Shown piece by piece: positions 1 through 9,868 of a stretch of 64,000 nt of DNA. Position 1 is the stretch's first letter. Every line of letters begins with the position of its first letter. The position numbers and the translations under genes are program-made. The notes beneath the pieces are model-generated. The model had not been told where the DNA came from. It worked only from the letters and a program-made list of their open reading frames with translations, and ran no database searches. Source of the DNA: Macrolepiota albuminosa (Eukaryota > Basidiomycota > Agaricomycetes > Agaricales > Agaricaceae); NCBI GenBank assembly GCA_027475525.1, contig JAMWFC010000077.1:310001-374000 (forward strand). The letters run 5' to 3'.

Positions 1-688
1 CATTCTCTGAAGGTTGTCCACGAGGCTCAAATCCCATCCAAGGATGTCGACCAGTATCTAGAAGGAAAGGAGACATCTGGGTGGCAGCATGTACATGGTT
101 GTTGTACTGGAACTCTGCCTCTGGTAATAGGTCATCCCAGTCATCCTGTCATTCATTGCAGAAGAGCCGGAGATACTGTTCTAGCTCCTGGTTGACACGC
201 TCAGTCTGGCCATCAGATTGGGGGTGGTAGGCTGTGGAAGTGTGGAGTTTGACATGGAGGAGGCGATACAGTTCTCTAGTAAACTCTGCCACAAACTGAG
301 GTCCACGGTCTGAGATGTAAGCATCTGACAACCCATGGAGCTTCCAGACATGCTTTCGATACAGATTGGCAGCACCCATGGCTGAGCAAGTAGTGTGTGT
401 TGGAATAAAATGAGCACGCTTGCCACAGAGATCCACTACCACCATGATTGCATCATATCTATGAGAATCAGATAACTCAACAATGAAGTCTACCGAGGCC
501 ACACTCCAACACTCAGCTGGGATAGGCAATGGATGAAGTTATCCCATAGGAGGCTGACGACGAGGCTTAGTCCGAAGGCAAAGATCGCAGGTGGAGGTGT
601 AAAAGCCAATATACCGTGACATTTGAGGCCACCAGTAATTCCGTGAGACCAGCTCCAGTGTCTTCCATCTGCCAGGATGTCCTGCAAC
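1..688 (-). pseudogene. gypsy integrase (zinc-binding and catalytic core), broken
   Basis: This part would insert the cDNA copy into the genome. The minus strand shows the HHCC-like region followed by the DDE core: a first Asp in 'VDFIVEL', a second in 'SDRGPQFVAEF', and the Glu in 'DGQTERVNQELEQYLR'. The 126-residue open stretch at 149-529 holds the core. Stops interrupt it at about 689-691, 539-541 and 149-151. The contexts fit former CGA (Arg) or CAA (Gln) codons. The gene continues past base 1, so its C-terminus is not in the window. The family assignment is secure and the copy is not functional as written. Confidence 0.9.
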
Positions 689-1855
689 TCAAGAGTCATG
701 ATGCTGCTCCACAATCCGCCTCCGGAGATCTGGCAGGTTGGGAATATAAATGCATCCCTGAAAGGTGAGAAGACCATTCTCCAGAGACCACTCGTCGGTG
801 CGGACAGACTTCACTCCAGTTTTCTCTCGAGCATGCAAGGCCATGGCAGCCTTAGCTACCAGATCTTCTTGAGCGCCCTCCCAGTTACCTTGTCGGATGT
901 CTCGAAGGATGCTCACTTCTTCTCCCTGGCCAACCACACCTTCTAGAGCACGGATAGCAAATAGTTCTGGCTTTAGGAGTACAATATTGTCATTGTCACT
1001 AGCTCCTGAACCATGATCTGCTCGCCTAGAAAGCGCATCTGGCTTACCCATGCTCTGTCCAGGTTTGTGATGCAGAGAGAAGTCAAAGTTAGCCAGATAC
1101 AAGGACCATCGAGCCTGTTGGCGGTTAAGTTTCTTGGCCGTCTGAAAGTACTCTAAGTTCTTGTGATCAGTCCACACCTTGAATTTATGCCTGGCACCCT
1201 CAAGGAAATGTCGCCACTCCTCAAATGACCGAATGATAGCTAGCATCTCCTTGTCATAGATCTCATAATTTTGCTTCACAGCATTGAGACTCTTGGAGTA
1301 GAAAGCCACAGGATGCCACTTACCATCCTCCCTTGACTGTTGAGAGAGAATGGCCCCAGTAGCAAAATCTGAGCTATCAGCTTCGACATGGAAGGGAGAG
1401 TCATTGTCTGGGAATATAAGGACAGGCTTTGAAGTGACTGCCTGTTTGAGGGCGTCAAAGGCTGTCTGCTGTGCTGCATCCCAGTGCCAAGGAGTGTCCT
1501 TAGTGGTGAGATCGAAGAGGGGCTGGGCATGGTGTGAGAAATCCTGAATAAACCTCCGGTAGAAGTTGGTGAAACCCAGGAAGGCCTGAACCTCCTTCTT
1601 GTTCTTAGGCTCTGGCCACTCTGCTACACCAGCCACCTTGACTGGGTCCATCTCAGCCATTCCATGAGAGATGATCAGTCCAAGATATTCAACCTTAGTC
1701 TGCTCAAACTCGCACTTCTCTGGCTTAAGATAGAGCTGGTACTGGCAAAGACGTTCCAGTACAATGCGCGTAATCCGACGATGCTCCTCTAGAGTCTTGG
1801 TATAGATGAGAATATCATCAAGGTATACGCACACAACACCTTCCGCTATGAGGTC
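689..1855 (-). pseudogene. gypsy reverse transcriptase (palm to thumb) plus RNase H
   Basis: This is the longest open part of the element (381 codons from 1834). It begins just before the reverse transcriptase active site 'VYLDDILIYT' and runs through the thumb ('QAFLGFTNFYRRFI'). It then enters RNase H, with 'FHVEADSSDFATGAIL', 'EIYDKEMLAIIRSFEEW' and 'VWTDHKNLEYF' supplying the acidic residues. It ends near the integrase zinc-binding region. A stop at 1856-1858 sits where homologues have Arg in the stretch 'NDIF.DLI', so CGA to TGA is the simplest explanation. Catalytic residues in this part look intact. Confidence 0.92.
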
Positions 1856-1858
1856 TCA

Positions 1859-2575
1859 GAAAATGTCGTTCATCATGGTCTGGAAGGTGGCAGGGCTATT
1901 TAGTGAGGCCAAAAAACATTACCAGAGGTTCAAAGAGTCCACGATTTGTTCGGAATGCTCCCTTCCACTCATCTCCTTCTTTGATGCGCACATTGTTGTA
2001 GCCCCAGCAGACATCCAACTCGGTAAAGTAGCGTGCACCTCGGAGGTTGTTGACAAGCTCTGAAATGAGTGGTAAGGAGTAGCAATTCTTCACAGTCATC
2101 GCATTCAAGACTCAATAGTCCTGAACCAGACGTAGAGATCCATCCTTCTTCTTAATGAAGAAGACTGGAGAGGCCATCCATTCAAGACTCAATAGTCCTG
2201 AACCAGACGTAGAGATCCATCCTTCTTCTTAATGAAGAAGACTGGAGAGGCCATCAGAGACTTTGAGGGACGGATGCGACCAGAGTCTAAATTCTCCTGC
2301 AAAAAGGCATCAAGCTCATCCTGTTCTTTGGGAGAGAGTGGGTAGACCTTGCAGCTAGAGGGCTCAGCATTGGGCGTAAGCTCAATTGCATGGTCCCACT
2401 GCTTACGCTCTGGCAGGGAGTCAAATGATGTCTTAGAGAAAACATCCTCAAAGTCTTGCAGGTGATGAGAAACTGCATCTCGGAATGACTTAGGAGCAGA
2501 GTTGGCAGCAAATGCCTGAGCTAGCCGCTGGGAGGTAGTTTGGCTAGCTCTAATCTCTGCTACAGTTGGTGGAGG
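1859..2575 (-). pseudogene. gypsy reverse transcriptase, N-terminal half with duplicated segment
   Basis: This stretch links protease to the reverse transcriptase fingers. It contains 'SPVFFIKKKDGSLRLVQDY' and the first catalytic Asp in '[17 protein letters not shown]'. The DY-(R)-LN motif carries TGA in place of Arg. A perfect 77-bp tandem duplication at 2102-2255 shifts the frame because 77 is not a multiple of three. Ignoring one copy gives ordinary gypsy spacing. The duplication is more likely an assembly error than an element mutation. Confidence 0.85.
2102..2255. repeat. perfect 77-bp tandem duplication
   Basis: Copies at 2102-2178 and 2179-2255 are identical base for base. It is one of five 77-bp perfect duplications in the window and is discussed as a likely assembly k-mer overlap. 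Confidence 0.95.
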
Positions 2576-3261
2576 TCATAACGTAGTTGCATAAATCCTA
2601 TCACCTGTCTCGATAGCCTCATCTGGAGACTCTGGGTTGGGAGCGCACCCAAATTCACCCTTGTGTCCATCTTCCATCTGGGCTTCACTCACTACACCTC
2701 GAATGTCCTCATAGAGGGCCTCTCTATAAGGGAACGCCAAGGGAGGAGGATCCAGTAGGTCAAGGTCTGCAAAGGGGAGGTGTCCAACTTGGCAAGCCCA
2801 GATAGCAGCACGCTCACGGACTGACTCTCTGCGCTCCTCTCTAACTTCCTTGGCACATGTGGAACACCGTCGAGGGCAGCGGCTCATGCTCACCTTACCC
2901 CTGGCCCAGTCAATCTCAGGATTGTGATCACGCAGCCAGGAGAACCCAAGTATCATGTCCTGCTTTCCTAGGCTGGTAACCGCAAAGACTGCACGCTCCG
3001 AATGAGTCTGATAACGAAGGACTAAATTCACCACTAAGCAGATGGATCCAGCTTCATTGAGCGTACCGTCAATGTTATAGACTGGAATAGGGTGAGAGAA
3101 GGGATGGGTAGTGAGCTGGTGTTGTTTCACATAATGGGTGTCTAGGAAGAGTCCAATAGCACCACTGTCCAAGAGAGCTATGATGCTTCGAGTCTGCTGA
3201 GTGTCAGTTGTCTCAATCTCCACATTCAGACGCAGAGAGTTGGGAGAGGGAGTAGAGGCAA
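2576..3261 (-). pseudogene. gypsy aspartic protease region, N-terminus lost in gap
   Basis: The retroviral-type aspartic protease matures the Gag-Pol polyprotein. The active site is visible as 'IALLDSGAIGLFLD', with the flap-side 'MILGFSWLRDHNPEIDW' typical of gypsy proteases. A Cys pair in 'MSRCPRRCSTCAKE' lies downstream. The frame is open for 215 codons (2576-3223) and extends toward the N gap, so the upstream gag is missing from the assembly. This is the least damaged domain of the element. Confidence 0.9.
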
Positions 3262-3361
3262 NNNNNNNNNNNNNNNNNNNNNNNNNNNNNNNNNNNNNNN
3301 NNNNNNNNNNNNNNNNNNNNNNNNNNNNNNNNNNNNNNNNNNNNNNNNNNNNNNNNNNNNN
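3262..3361. other. assembly gap of 100 N
   Basis: Exactly 100 undetermined bases, the usual placeholder for a gap of unknown size. Sequence continuity across it should not be assumed. Confidence 0.99.
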
Positions 3362-3434
3362 AATAAGAGAATGAATGGAAGGAGAGTGAAGAGATAAGGA
3401 GTGAGAAAAGGAAGAAATGAGGAGTCCCCTGACA
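3362..3434 (+). repeat. 3' end of an LTR-A copy
   Basis: Ends in CCTGACA and is the reverse complement of the left ends of the solo LTRs at 8093 and 26459 (the 'TGTCAGGAGACTCC' end). Only the last ~73 bp survive next to the gap. Confidence 0.8.
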
Positions 3435-4469
3435 GAGTAGGATTAGTTACCTCATAACATATATTGACTCACAAGCTCCCTGTAGACTAGAATATATTTC
3501 AGTCAACTACCTTACATATATAAGCAGTAGACTATGTCAGTATGGAAAAATGTCAACAAATAGATCTTGGACATGCTGTGCTAGCAATGGCCCATACAAG
3601 TGTCGATTACTTCCTATCTGAGCTCTCCACATCTGATCAGTCACGTGATCTTTGCCACCTCACTCGTCGGTCACTTGATTTGCAGCCTCAGTTGTTTTCC
3701 CCATTGTTGGCACGACACTGAGGCTGTAAGTAACTACTCATTCACTGTCAAAGACATTTACTCATATTGACATTACAATACAGTAATTTCTTTTCCGTGT
3801 TTACTTAAATACAATAATCTTAGTTGTTTTCCCCATTGTTGGCACGACACTGAGGCTTAATCTCTTTTCCGTGTTTACTTAGATTTGGCGCTACAACAAG
3901 CAAGTGCATTCTCTGGAGCAGTAAGATTTAATTGGTCTTTCATAGTCTTCAACATTTTGCATGAGACCAGAGGTTATTTTCTTTGATAGGTTTGGAAGGC
4001 TGTAAGTTTTTAGTGCCTTTAAATATATATTTGAGTCATGAAAAATGGCTCAGTGTCAAGGCCAAAATAAAAAATAATTCAATAAAATCCCAAAAAAGAA
4101 GAAAGAAAGAAAGAGAAAATCTGAACTTACTTGTTGATGCTAGTCAATCTAGCTGTGGCGTAGATGACTGCTAGATTCAAGCCATCAGCTATATATGCAA
4201 GCAAGCTCAAAAAATCCTTCCTTTGAGTCACTATTTCACAGATCTTGCCAGTCACTAGCTGCTAGCTGTCAAAATAGCAACCTGAATTGAGTAAAAACAA
4301 CAAATAACAACTCTGAATTGACCAAGAACAACTGTTGTACACTTGTGGCTCCTGCTACATACATGTGCAAATGTCTTATGTGCTTTGATTAAAGTTTCAG
4401 AGTCTTGAATTTGCTCAATTTCAAAGACTGGGGTCACACAAAGAGCAAGTCAATTCAACATTAATCAAG
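3435..4469. other. unassigned non-coding DNA, possible LTR remnant
   Basis: No coding frame is supported. A TATA-like 'ATATATAAGCAG' lies near 3515. A 35-bp exact repeat occurs at 3691-3725 and 3823-3857, each followed by a second shared block ending GTGTTTACTTA. That pattern suggests an old duplication inside an LTR-like sequence. From about 3900 the sequence is AT-rich with no recognisable element. Confidence 0.4.
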
Positions 4470-4597
4470 ACAAGTTTTTTGTACTGTATGGAATGAAAAT
4501 GGAATGATACAGAAAGGAGCTACAGGATGAATGTAGCATATATTTTGGAATGTGACCCAAGCATGACTGAAGTTGGTTGACTTGCAACCACTAGCTC

Positions 4598-7023
4598 ATG
4601 CTCCTAGTCTTTTACAAGCATGTATGCACTACATGGTTCCTTCATATTGTCATGACAGGCAAAGGCAAAAGGACTCATGAAAAGCCAGGCATGGCAGTTC
4701 TGGCCACATATACCTCTGTGTTTACTCTTCAACCTTCTTCAATGGCCTCCTTGAGAGTAGCTCCTTCAGATGTGCCAAGGGAGGGTGTAGCTTCCAAGAC
4801 AGCAGAGAAAATGGATAAGCACAAAAACAATTTGAAAACTCCTGCTTTGACTGCACCCATTGTACATCCTCCAGCACCTGCTTTGCAGATGGAGGAGGTA
4901 CCATCCACCCTCCTACCGAGTGCTCCAGTAGAGATGAGCAATCCTGCCTTTACAACCAAGGCACAAAGTGCAAATCAGAGTCTGAGGCTAGAGGTTGTGG
5001 AGGAAGAACACATCTCAGACAAGATTCACCAGGCCCCAATGCCTGTACAGCCTTGGGCAAGTAAACATTTGCACACAGCTAATTCTCTGCAGGAAGCACT
5101 TGCTTCCATCACCCTGGCAGTGGTGGATGAGTTCATGTGCAATGCAGTTCCTGTTTTTCCTATGCCTTTACCTGCTCATCCTGAGATGCCTGAATGCTGT
5201 TTGCAATGCTTGAGGTCCACTCCATGCTTGGAGGAAACCCTTGATTATGTTACTCCACCCAGAGGTCAGGCTTGTTTTCAGGAACAATCCATTCCTCCTA
5301 GACAAACCCCATTGATTGACAGTTCACCACTAGATTTATGGCAACCAGATTGGGACAGGAGGGAAGAACAGGACAGTCAGGTGGTGATGTTGATGGAGGC
5401 CCAATTGCAGAGTTCCTTACAGACTTACAGTTGGGATATATCCAGACAGAGTGAATTTGAAGTCATTCATGCTTATTGTGGTTTCTGGGGGTCTCCATAT
5501 GCGCACATTCAAAATTTGGGCTTTGTCACCATATGTGTGCAGACCACAATAACTGTTATATATATACTCTGTGGGGCCTCATGCTTACAGGCCAGTAAGG
5601 TGGCCCTATGTGCCTTGTGTGGCAGGCCTTATGTGCCTCATAAAGCCTTATGAGCCTTTTTGGGATCTTATATACCTTTTTGGGGTCTTATATACCTTTT
5701 TTTCCAAGACATCATGTGCCTTTTTGCAAGGCCTTATGTGTCTTTACTGGGCCTTATGTGTCCATGTGGGGCTCAAGGCTCCCTGTACTCTTGATATCTT
5801 TGGCTTTACATGACATATTTGTCCTAGGCATAGATAATTCATTCTGTTGTTAAATTCCTTCTTTGTCAACCTCCTTGTTTTTCTTTCTTATCTATAACCT
5901 TATTTGGAGTTGCTGACATTTGCCTCAGCATTACAGGCCCACCTGCAGGCCATCCAAAATCAGGGATTCAGAGTGGCCCCCTGCTCCTTTGGGCTCTGAT
6001 CAGGGTTCTGGAATCAGGAATCATCAGGGTAGCAGTATAGTATCTGGCATTCAAGCCTTTCCCCAACATTGCAACACAGATCATAGAGCTCCTGGTATAT
6101 TTTTGGGGGATGAGGCTGATGATGATATAGCTCATCCTACTCACATTATGCATGATCATCCTTCTATGCTCAGTTAACAGCTCTCCTCTGCAGACAAGGT
6201 CTTTCCACACAAGGTCAGGAAGGCATTGGAAGCAGGGATGTTGGAATACATACCCTTAGATCTGCTGACAGATGAGGCTGTTTTCAATGGGAAGCTCAGA
6301 TTGCCTAATGCTTCCTTTGATGTTTTTAAGAAAGGCAAGCTTTTGTTTGACGGGTGGGTCAGTGCTGGTGCCAATCTGGTGGTGGCTATGCATCAGCACC
6401 TGTGGGCCAAAGAAGATTGCAGGGCAGGAGGTCTGATTGCACTAGAAATTGCAGACTGCTTCAAAGGACATTTTAAATATCTAAAGAACTTGTCTGATGC
6501 TAAACTACAGTTTAATGTGGTCTTTGATTATAATTGTTGTCTGCACTTGCTCTTTGTATTAGACTCACACACATTCTGGATGGACAACTTCCATTTCCAC
6601 ATTTGGCAAGAATGTCTCAACCAGCAGTATGTAGCAAGGGTCACTCATTTGGACAATAAACTAGCCATGATGGAGTCCTTTTTGCCCAAGTTCAAAGGCA
6701 AGGACACAACAAACAACACATTCTTTCTGCAGAAAAACAACTCTGTTGCCTCACACAGACTTACTAAATGCATTGCCTGTGGAGCATCAGACCATAAGCT
6801 CATCGCTTGCCATTGTGGAGCCAAATATCTCTGTAAGGATGGCAAGACCTGGAAAATACTGGCAGGCTATTCTGTATGCTATGAATTCCATAGCTTGCAT
6901 CTTGCAGCAGGAGAACCTCCTGCACTCATATGCATGTCTGCTCTCTGTGTGATCATCTTTTCATGGAGTGCAAGTGTGTTTAGCTTGAACACTTGTTTCT
7001 TTTGTCAACTCCTCTTCATGTGA
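4598..7023 (+). pseudogene. Ngaro-1 gag-like protein with one intron
   Basis: Exon 1 probably starts at the ATG at 4691 ('MAVLATYTS', compared with 'MAGVGSSTF' in Ngaro-2) and ends at about 5450. The intron runs from GTGAAT at 5451 to AG at 5928, and exon 2 reopens with 'LQAHLQAIQNQG'. The conserved core 'GMLEYIPLDLLTDEA' and 'NGKLRLPNASFDVFKKGKL' lies at 6237-6350. A Cys-rich region follows ('CIACGASDHKLIAC', 'LCKDGKTW'), resembling a fungal Gag zinc-binding domain. The intron sits at the same codon and phase as in Ngaro-2. Stops interrupt the first part of exon 2 (5929-6180), so this is a relic. Confidence 0.8.
5451..5928 (+). other. putative gag intron of Ngaro-1 (478 bp)
   Basis: Donor A|GTGAAT and acceptor TTGCCTCAG|CATTAC. 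Joining gives the same phase-1 junction as the 536-bp intron in Ngaro-2. The interior contains a short ~24-bp tandem repeat (TTTTTGGGRTCTTATATACC-like, 5655-5705) and no coding sequence. Confidence 0.65.
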
Positions 7024-8087
7024 ACAGGTAGAAAACTGCCTTAATCAGGGCAGGGGCTTTTGACAAATTTGCAGAGGTGCCAGAAGGCCTTCACAATGGT
7101 TTTAGCATTGGCTTGGATTCCTTTTGTATTGACAAGTCCTTCATTCCTCCAAATTACTACAAGTCTTCTGAAGCACATGGCTTCATAATTTCAAAATAAT
7201 CTAAGGAGATCAAACTTGGTTGGGTCTCCCCTGGGTTTATTCCTGAAAATGCAGAACTTCTTTTTGGTCCCTTTTGTACAGCTTCTTTGAATGTAATTCT
7301 TAGTACAGGTAGTAAACAGCATGTAACACTTGATCTTTCATTTCTCCAAAATGACTCCAATATAGCATCAATCAACTCCATGATAGACTCTTCTGCCTTT
7401 CAATGCAATTGGGAAGCCTTTGCCAATTGTTAGCTTTTGGTTGCAGATTCCTCTTCTGGCATGCAGGTTGCCATCTTTGATATTGAATCTGCCTTCAGAA
7501 TTATCTCTCCTTGCTCTTGTAATTGGCCTGTGCTGGCCATTTCTATAGCTGGATTAGTCCATTTCAACTTCAGACTGAATTTTGGTGCTTTTTATTCTCC
7601 TGGCATATTTGGTCATGTCACTGACACAATTGTTCAAATCTTCCTGCATTCAGACATCAATGGAGTTCTCAAATGGGTCAATGACTTCATTTTATTTTGC
7701 TACCCTCTTGAAGACCATGTACCCTTTTTTTATTCATACGATAAATCTCTGATATGGTCTACAGCAGATGACCTTGGGTGGCCATGGACTTCTAAAAAGT
7801 TCATGCTGTTCTTTAACACATTTAAGTACATCAGGTTCATATGGTCAATCACATATAAAACAGTTGCTCTACCTGATAATAAACACAAGAAGTACTTGTC
7901 TAAGCTGGAAGAATGGTCACAACTCAACTCTGTTTCCTTGAAGATGACAGAATCTTTAATTGGTATGCTCAGTCATGCCTGCCTGATTATTCCTCAAAGC
8001 TGTTTCTACCTCCCTGCTCTGTACATCTTTTGAGCTCCTTTTTCTATCAATGCTAGTTGTTTCCTTAAATATTGGCTTCACAAAGTG
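7024..8087 (+). pseudogene. Ngaro-1 reverse transcriptase, broken
   Basis: Homologous to residues ~195-500 of the 708-residue Ngaro-2 protein. Visible motifs are 'AFDKFAEVPEGLHNGF' near 7055, the first catalytic block 'AIFDIESAFRIISP', 'FRLNFGAFYSPGIFGH', and an active-site block 'LKWVNDFILF' where Ngaro-2 has 'LKWVDDFIFF'. The first active-site Asp has therefore become Asn (GAT/GAC to AAT), which would inactivate it. Frame changes occur upstream of 7437. The gene is cut by the LTR-A insertion at 8093 and resumes after it. Confidence 0.85.
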
Positions 8088-8693
8088 GTTGCTGTCATGG
8101 GACTCCTCATTTCTTTCTTCTTTCACTCCTTATTCCTTCACTCTCCTTTTATTCATTTCCTTATTTCTTCTATCATTCTCCCATTTTGCTGTTTCTATTC
8201 TCTCAACACTATTTGTTAGTACTATTCTCAGCCTTTGAGATACTCTGGTTCTTTAGCTATTATTCAGACAAGTGTGGGCCCTTCAGCACCGCTTTCACAC
8301 TGCTTATATAAGCCAGAGTTTGCCTTTCTGACTTCCAAAGTCTGGAGTTTTCCTGCCTTGTTTGCACAGTTGTTTGGTTAGTCAATTTTTGAGTTTTTAA
8401 GATTTTGTTGTACTGTACAGTTGTTTTCCACACTTCAGAAGCCACAGAAGCATCCAACCTGGCATAGGAAATCCCTAGACTTGTTTTCTTTGGATCTTCC
8501 TCTGCCAGGTGAGTAGTTATTATGATATTGTCAGTACATACTCTAATATACTTTGGATCTCCCTCTTTGGATCTTCCTCTGCCAGGTGAGTAGTTATTAT
8601 GATATTGTCAGTACATACTCTAATATACTTTGGATCTCCCTCTGCTAGCTGTGTGACTGAGCCACAGCCTCTAGAGGTCACCCTTACAGTTGC
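8088..8693 (-). mobile_element. solo LTR-A with 5-bp target duplication, inside Ngaro-1
   Basis: The LTR spans 8093-8688 (596 bp, including one 77-bp duplication). On the minus strand it starts TGTAAGGG and ends CATGACA. It is flanked by identical GTTGC (8088-8092 and 8689-8693). Removing the LTR and one GTTGC joins the Ngaro-1 frame. A TATA-like 'TATATAAGCAG' is present on the minus strand near 8305. The orientation is inferred from the copia fragment at 12 kb, which runs straight into the same LTR start. Confidence 0.9.
8489..8642. repeat. perfect 77-bp tandem duplication within LTR-A
   Basis: Copies 8489-8565 and 8566-8642 are identical. The LTR-A copy at 26.5 kb has only one copy of this segment, so the duplication is specific to this locus or its assembly. 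Confidence 0.95.
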
Positions 8694-9246
8694 AGACAAA
8701 ATCAAGTGGTGGAAGTCAACTTTAAGTAAGGACTAGTGTGGTATAAAAATCAAATGACCTCCAGATCTTGCAAATATTGATCTCTTTGTAGACGCTTTGA
8801 CATCATGGAAGATTGGATTAGTTCTTGGCAACAAGTGGCTTATATGGCCTTTAAAGATTGGCTAGAAGTCAGAGGGCAAATATATAGGCTGGGCAAAGAT
8901 GGTGGCTATTGATTTGGCAGTCAAAACTCTTATTAATGTGGACCATACCAATTGTTACATCATTCTCAAATCAGACAACACAGGAGTAGTCGGTGCTCTT
9001 GTGGCAGGATGTTCAAGGAGTATTCAACAAAACTTTATTCTAAGACATATTGTAGACTCCTTCCAAGTGCATAACACTTGGCTTACAATTAAATGTGTAC
9101 TGACAGATTCAAACAAGGCCAATGGACCTTCCAGAGGTGTTTTTCCACCAAAGTCTTTACTTTTTTCACTTCCTCCTGCTGGTCTGGCATATTTGAAGGA
9201 TTATATTTATCATGCTATTTGTCATAACAAAGTGGTTGACAAATAG
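8694..9246 (+). pseudogene. Ngaro-1 RNase H, broken
   Basis: Continues the frame interrupted by LTR-A. Motifs match Ngaro-2: 'DLFVDALTSWKIGL' (catalytic Asp), 'GWAKMVAIDLAVK' (equivalent of the Glu block, here Lys in place of Glu), 'ILKSDNTGVVGAL' (Asp) and 'DSNKANGPSRG' near the end. An open frame of 115 codons covers 8899-9246. Glu-to-Lys in GWAEMVA is a G-to-A change at a catalytic position. The product would remove RNA from the RNA-DNA hybrid during reverse transcription, but this copy cannot be active. Confidence 0.85.
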
Positions 9247-9868
9247 GTATTTGATATTATTTGCTTTATGCAACATTGTAGTTTTAGTCATTTCTTGTCT
9301 ATGACCTTCACCACTTATCAGTTTGCTCCTGGTTTGACTTATTAGTATTAGCCTCCTCTTCAAGCAGCTGACAATAAGCAACTTCCACTGGGTGTTTTTC
9401 CTGATTTTACATATTAGCACTTGTCTCCTCTCTGTGCAGTTGACAATAAACTTCTTCCTCATTGGGTTTGAGAGTATTTGTTCTCTTCATCCCATTCTCA
9501 ACAACATATCTTTTATCTTTCTTCAACGCCATATAAATATGGTTTTGTATTTGCTCAGTGTGGATGTTACAAAGGTGGCAAAATCTTGAACAACAAATTA
9601 CATGCCCTATGATTCAATCTGTACGACATCTCTTAGAACTCCAATAGACTGTCCAGACTCCATACTCCATGAATTTCTTCATTGCCAGCTTCTTACAAGA
9701 AACTCATATCCATGAACTCAATTGAGTTTGATAAAGACAAGCACAAAGTCAACTTTGTCATCAACCACATGTGATTGAAATCTACTTTAGATAGATTAAT
9801 GTCTACATTAGAGAGTTTTTTGCCTTTTGTCAAAAAAAAGTATCAAAACATCTTAGGATTTTTATGCA
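9247..9868 (+). other. spacer and decayed recombinase N-terminus of Ngaro-1
   Basis: Lies between RNase H and the first clear recombinase block. In Ngaro-2 the equivalent position holds a 188-bp spacer and the recombinase N-terminus. Only weak similarity can be followed and no frame is open. Confidence 0.4.

Larger units (their letters stand above)
1..3261 (-). mobile_element. Ty3/gypsy LTR retrotransposon, partial pol region
   Basis: Reading the minus strand from 3261 down gives aspartic protease, reverse transcriptase, RNase H and integrase in the Ty3/gypsy order. No LTR is visible: the upstream side ends at an N gap and the downstream side leaves the window. The frame is broken by several stops, nearly all explainable as CGA to TGA or CAA to TAA, and by one 77-bp duplication that is probably an assembly artefact. 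It resembles the Tf/marY1-type gypsy elements of basidiomycetes. It is a different family from gypsy-1 and gypsy-2 further right. Confidence 0.9.

Noticed and set aside
8050..8311. Two hydrophobic plus-strand frames
   Set aside because: They lie in the T/C-rich strand of the solo LTR-A and start outside it.
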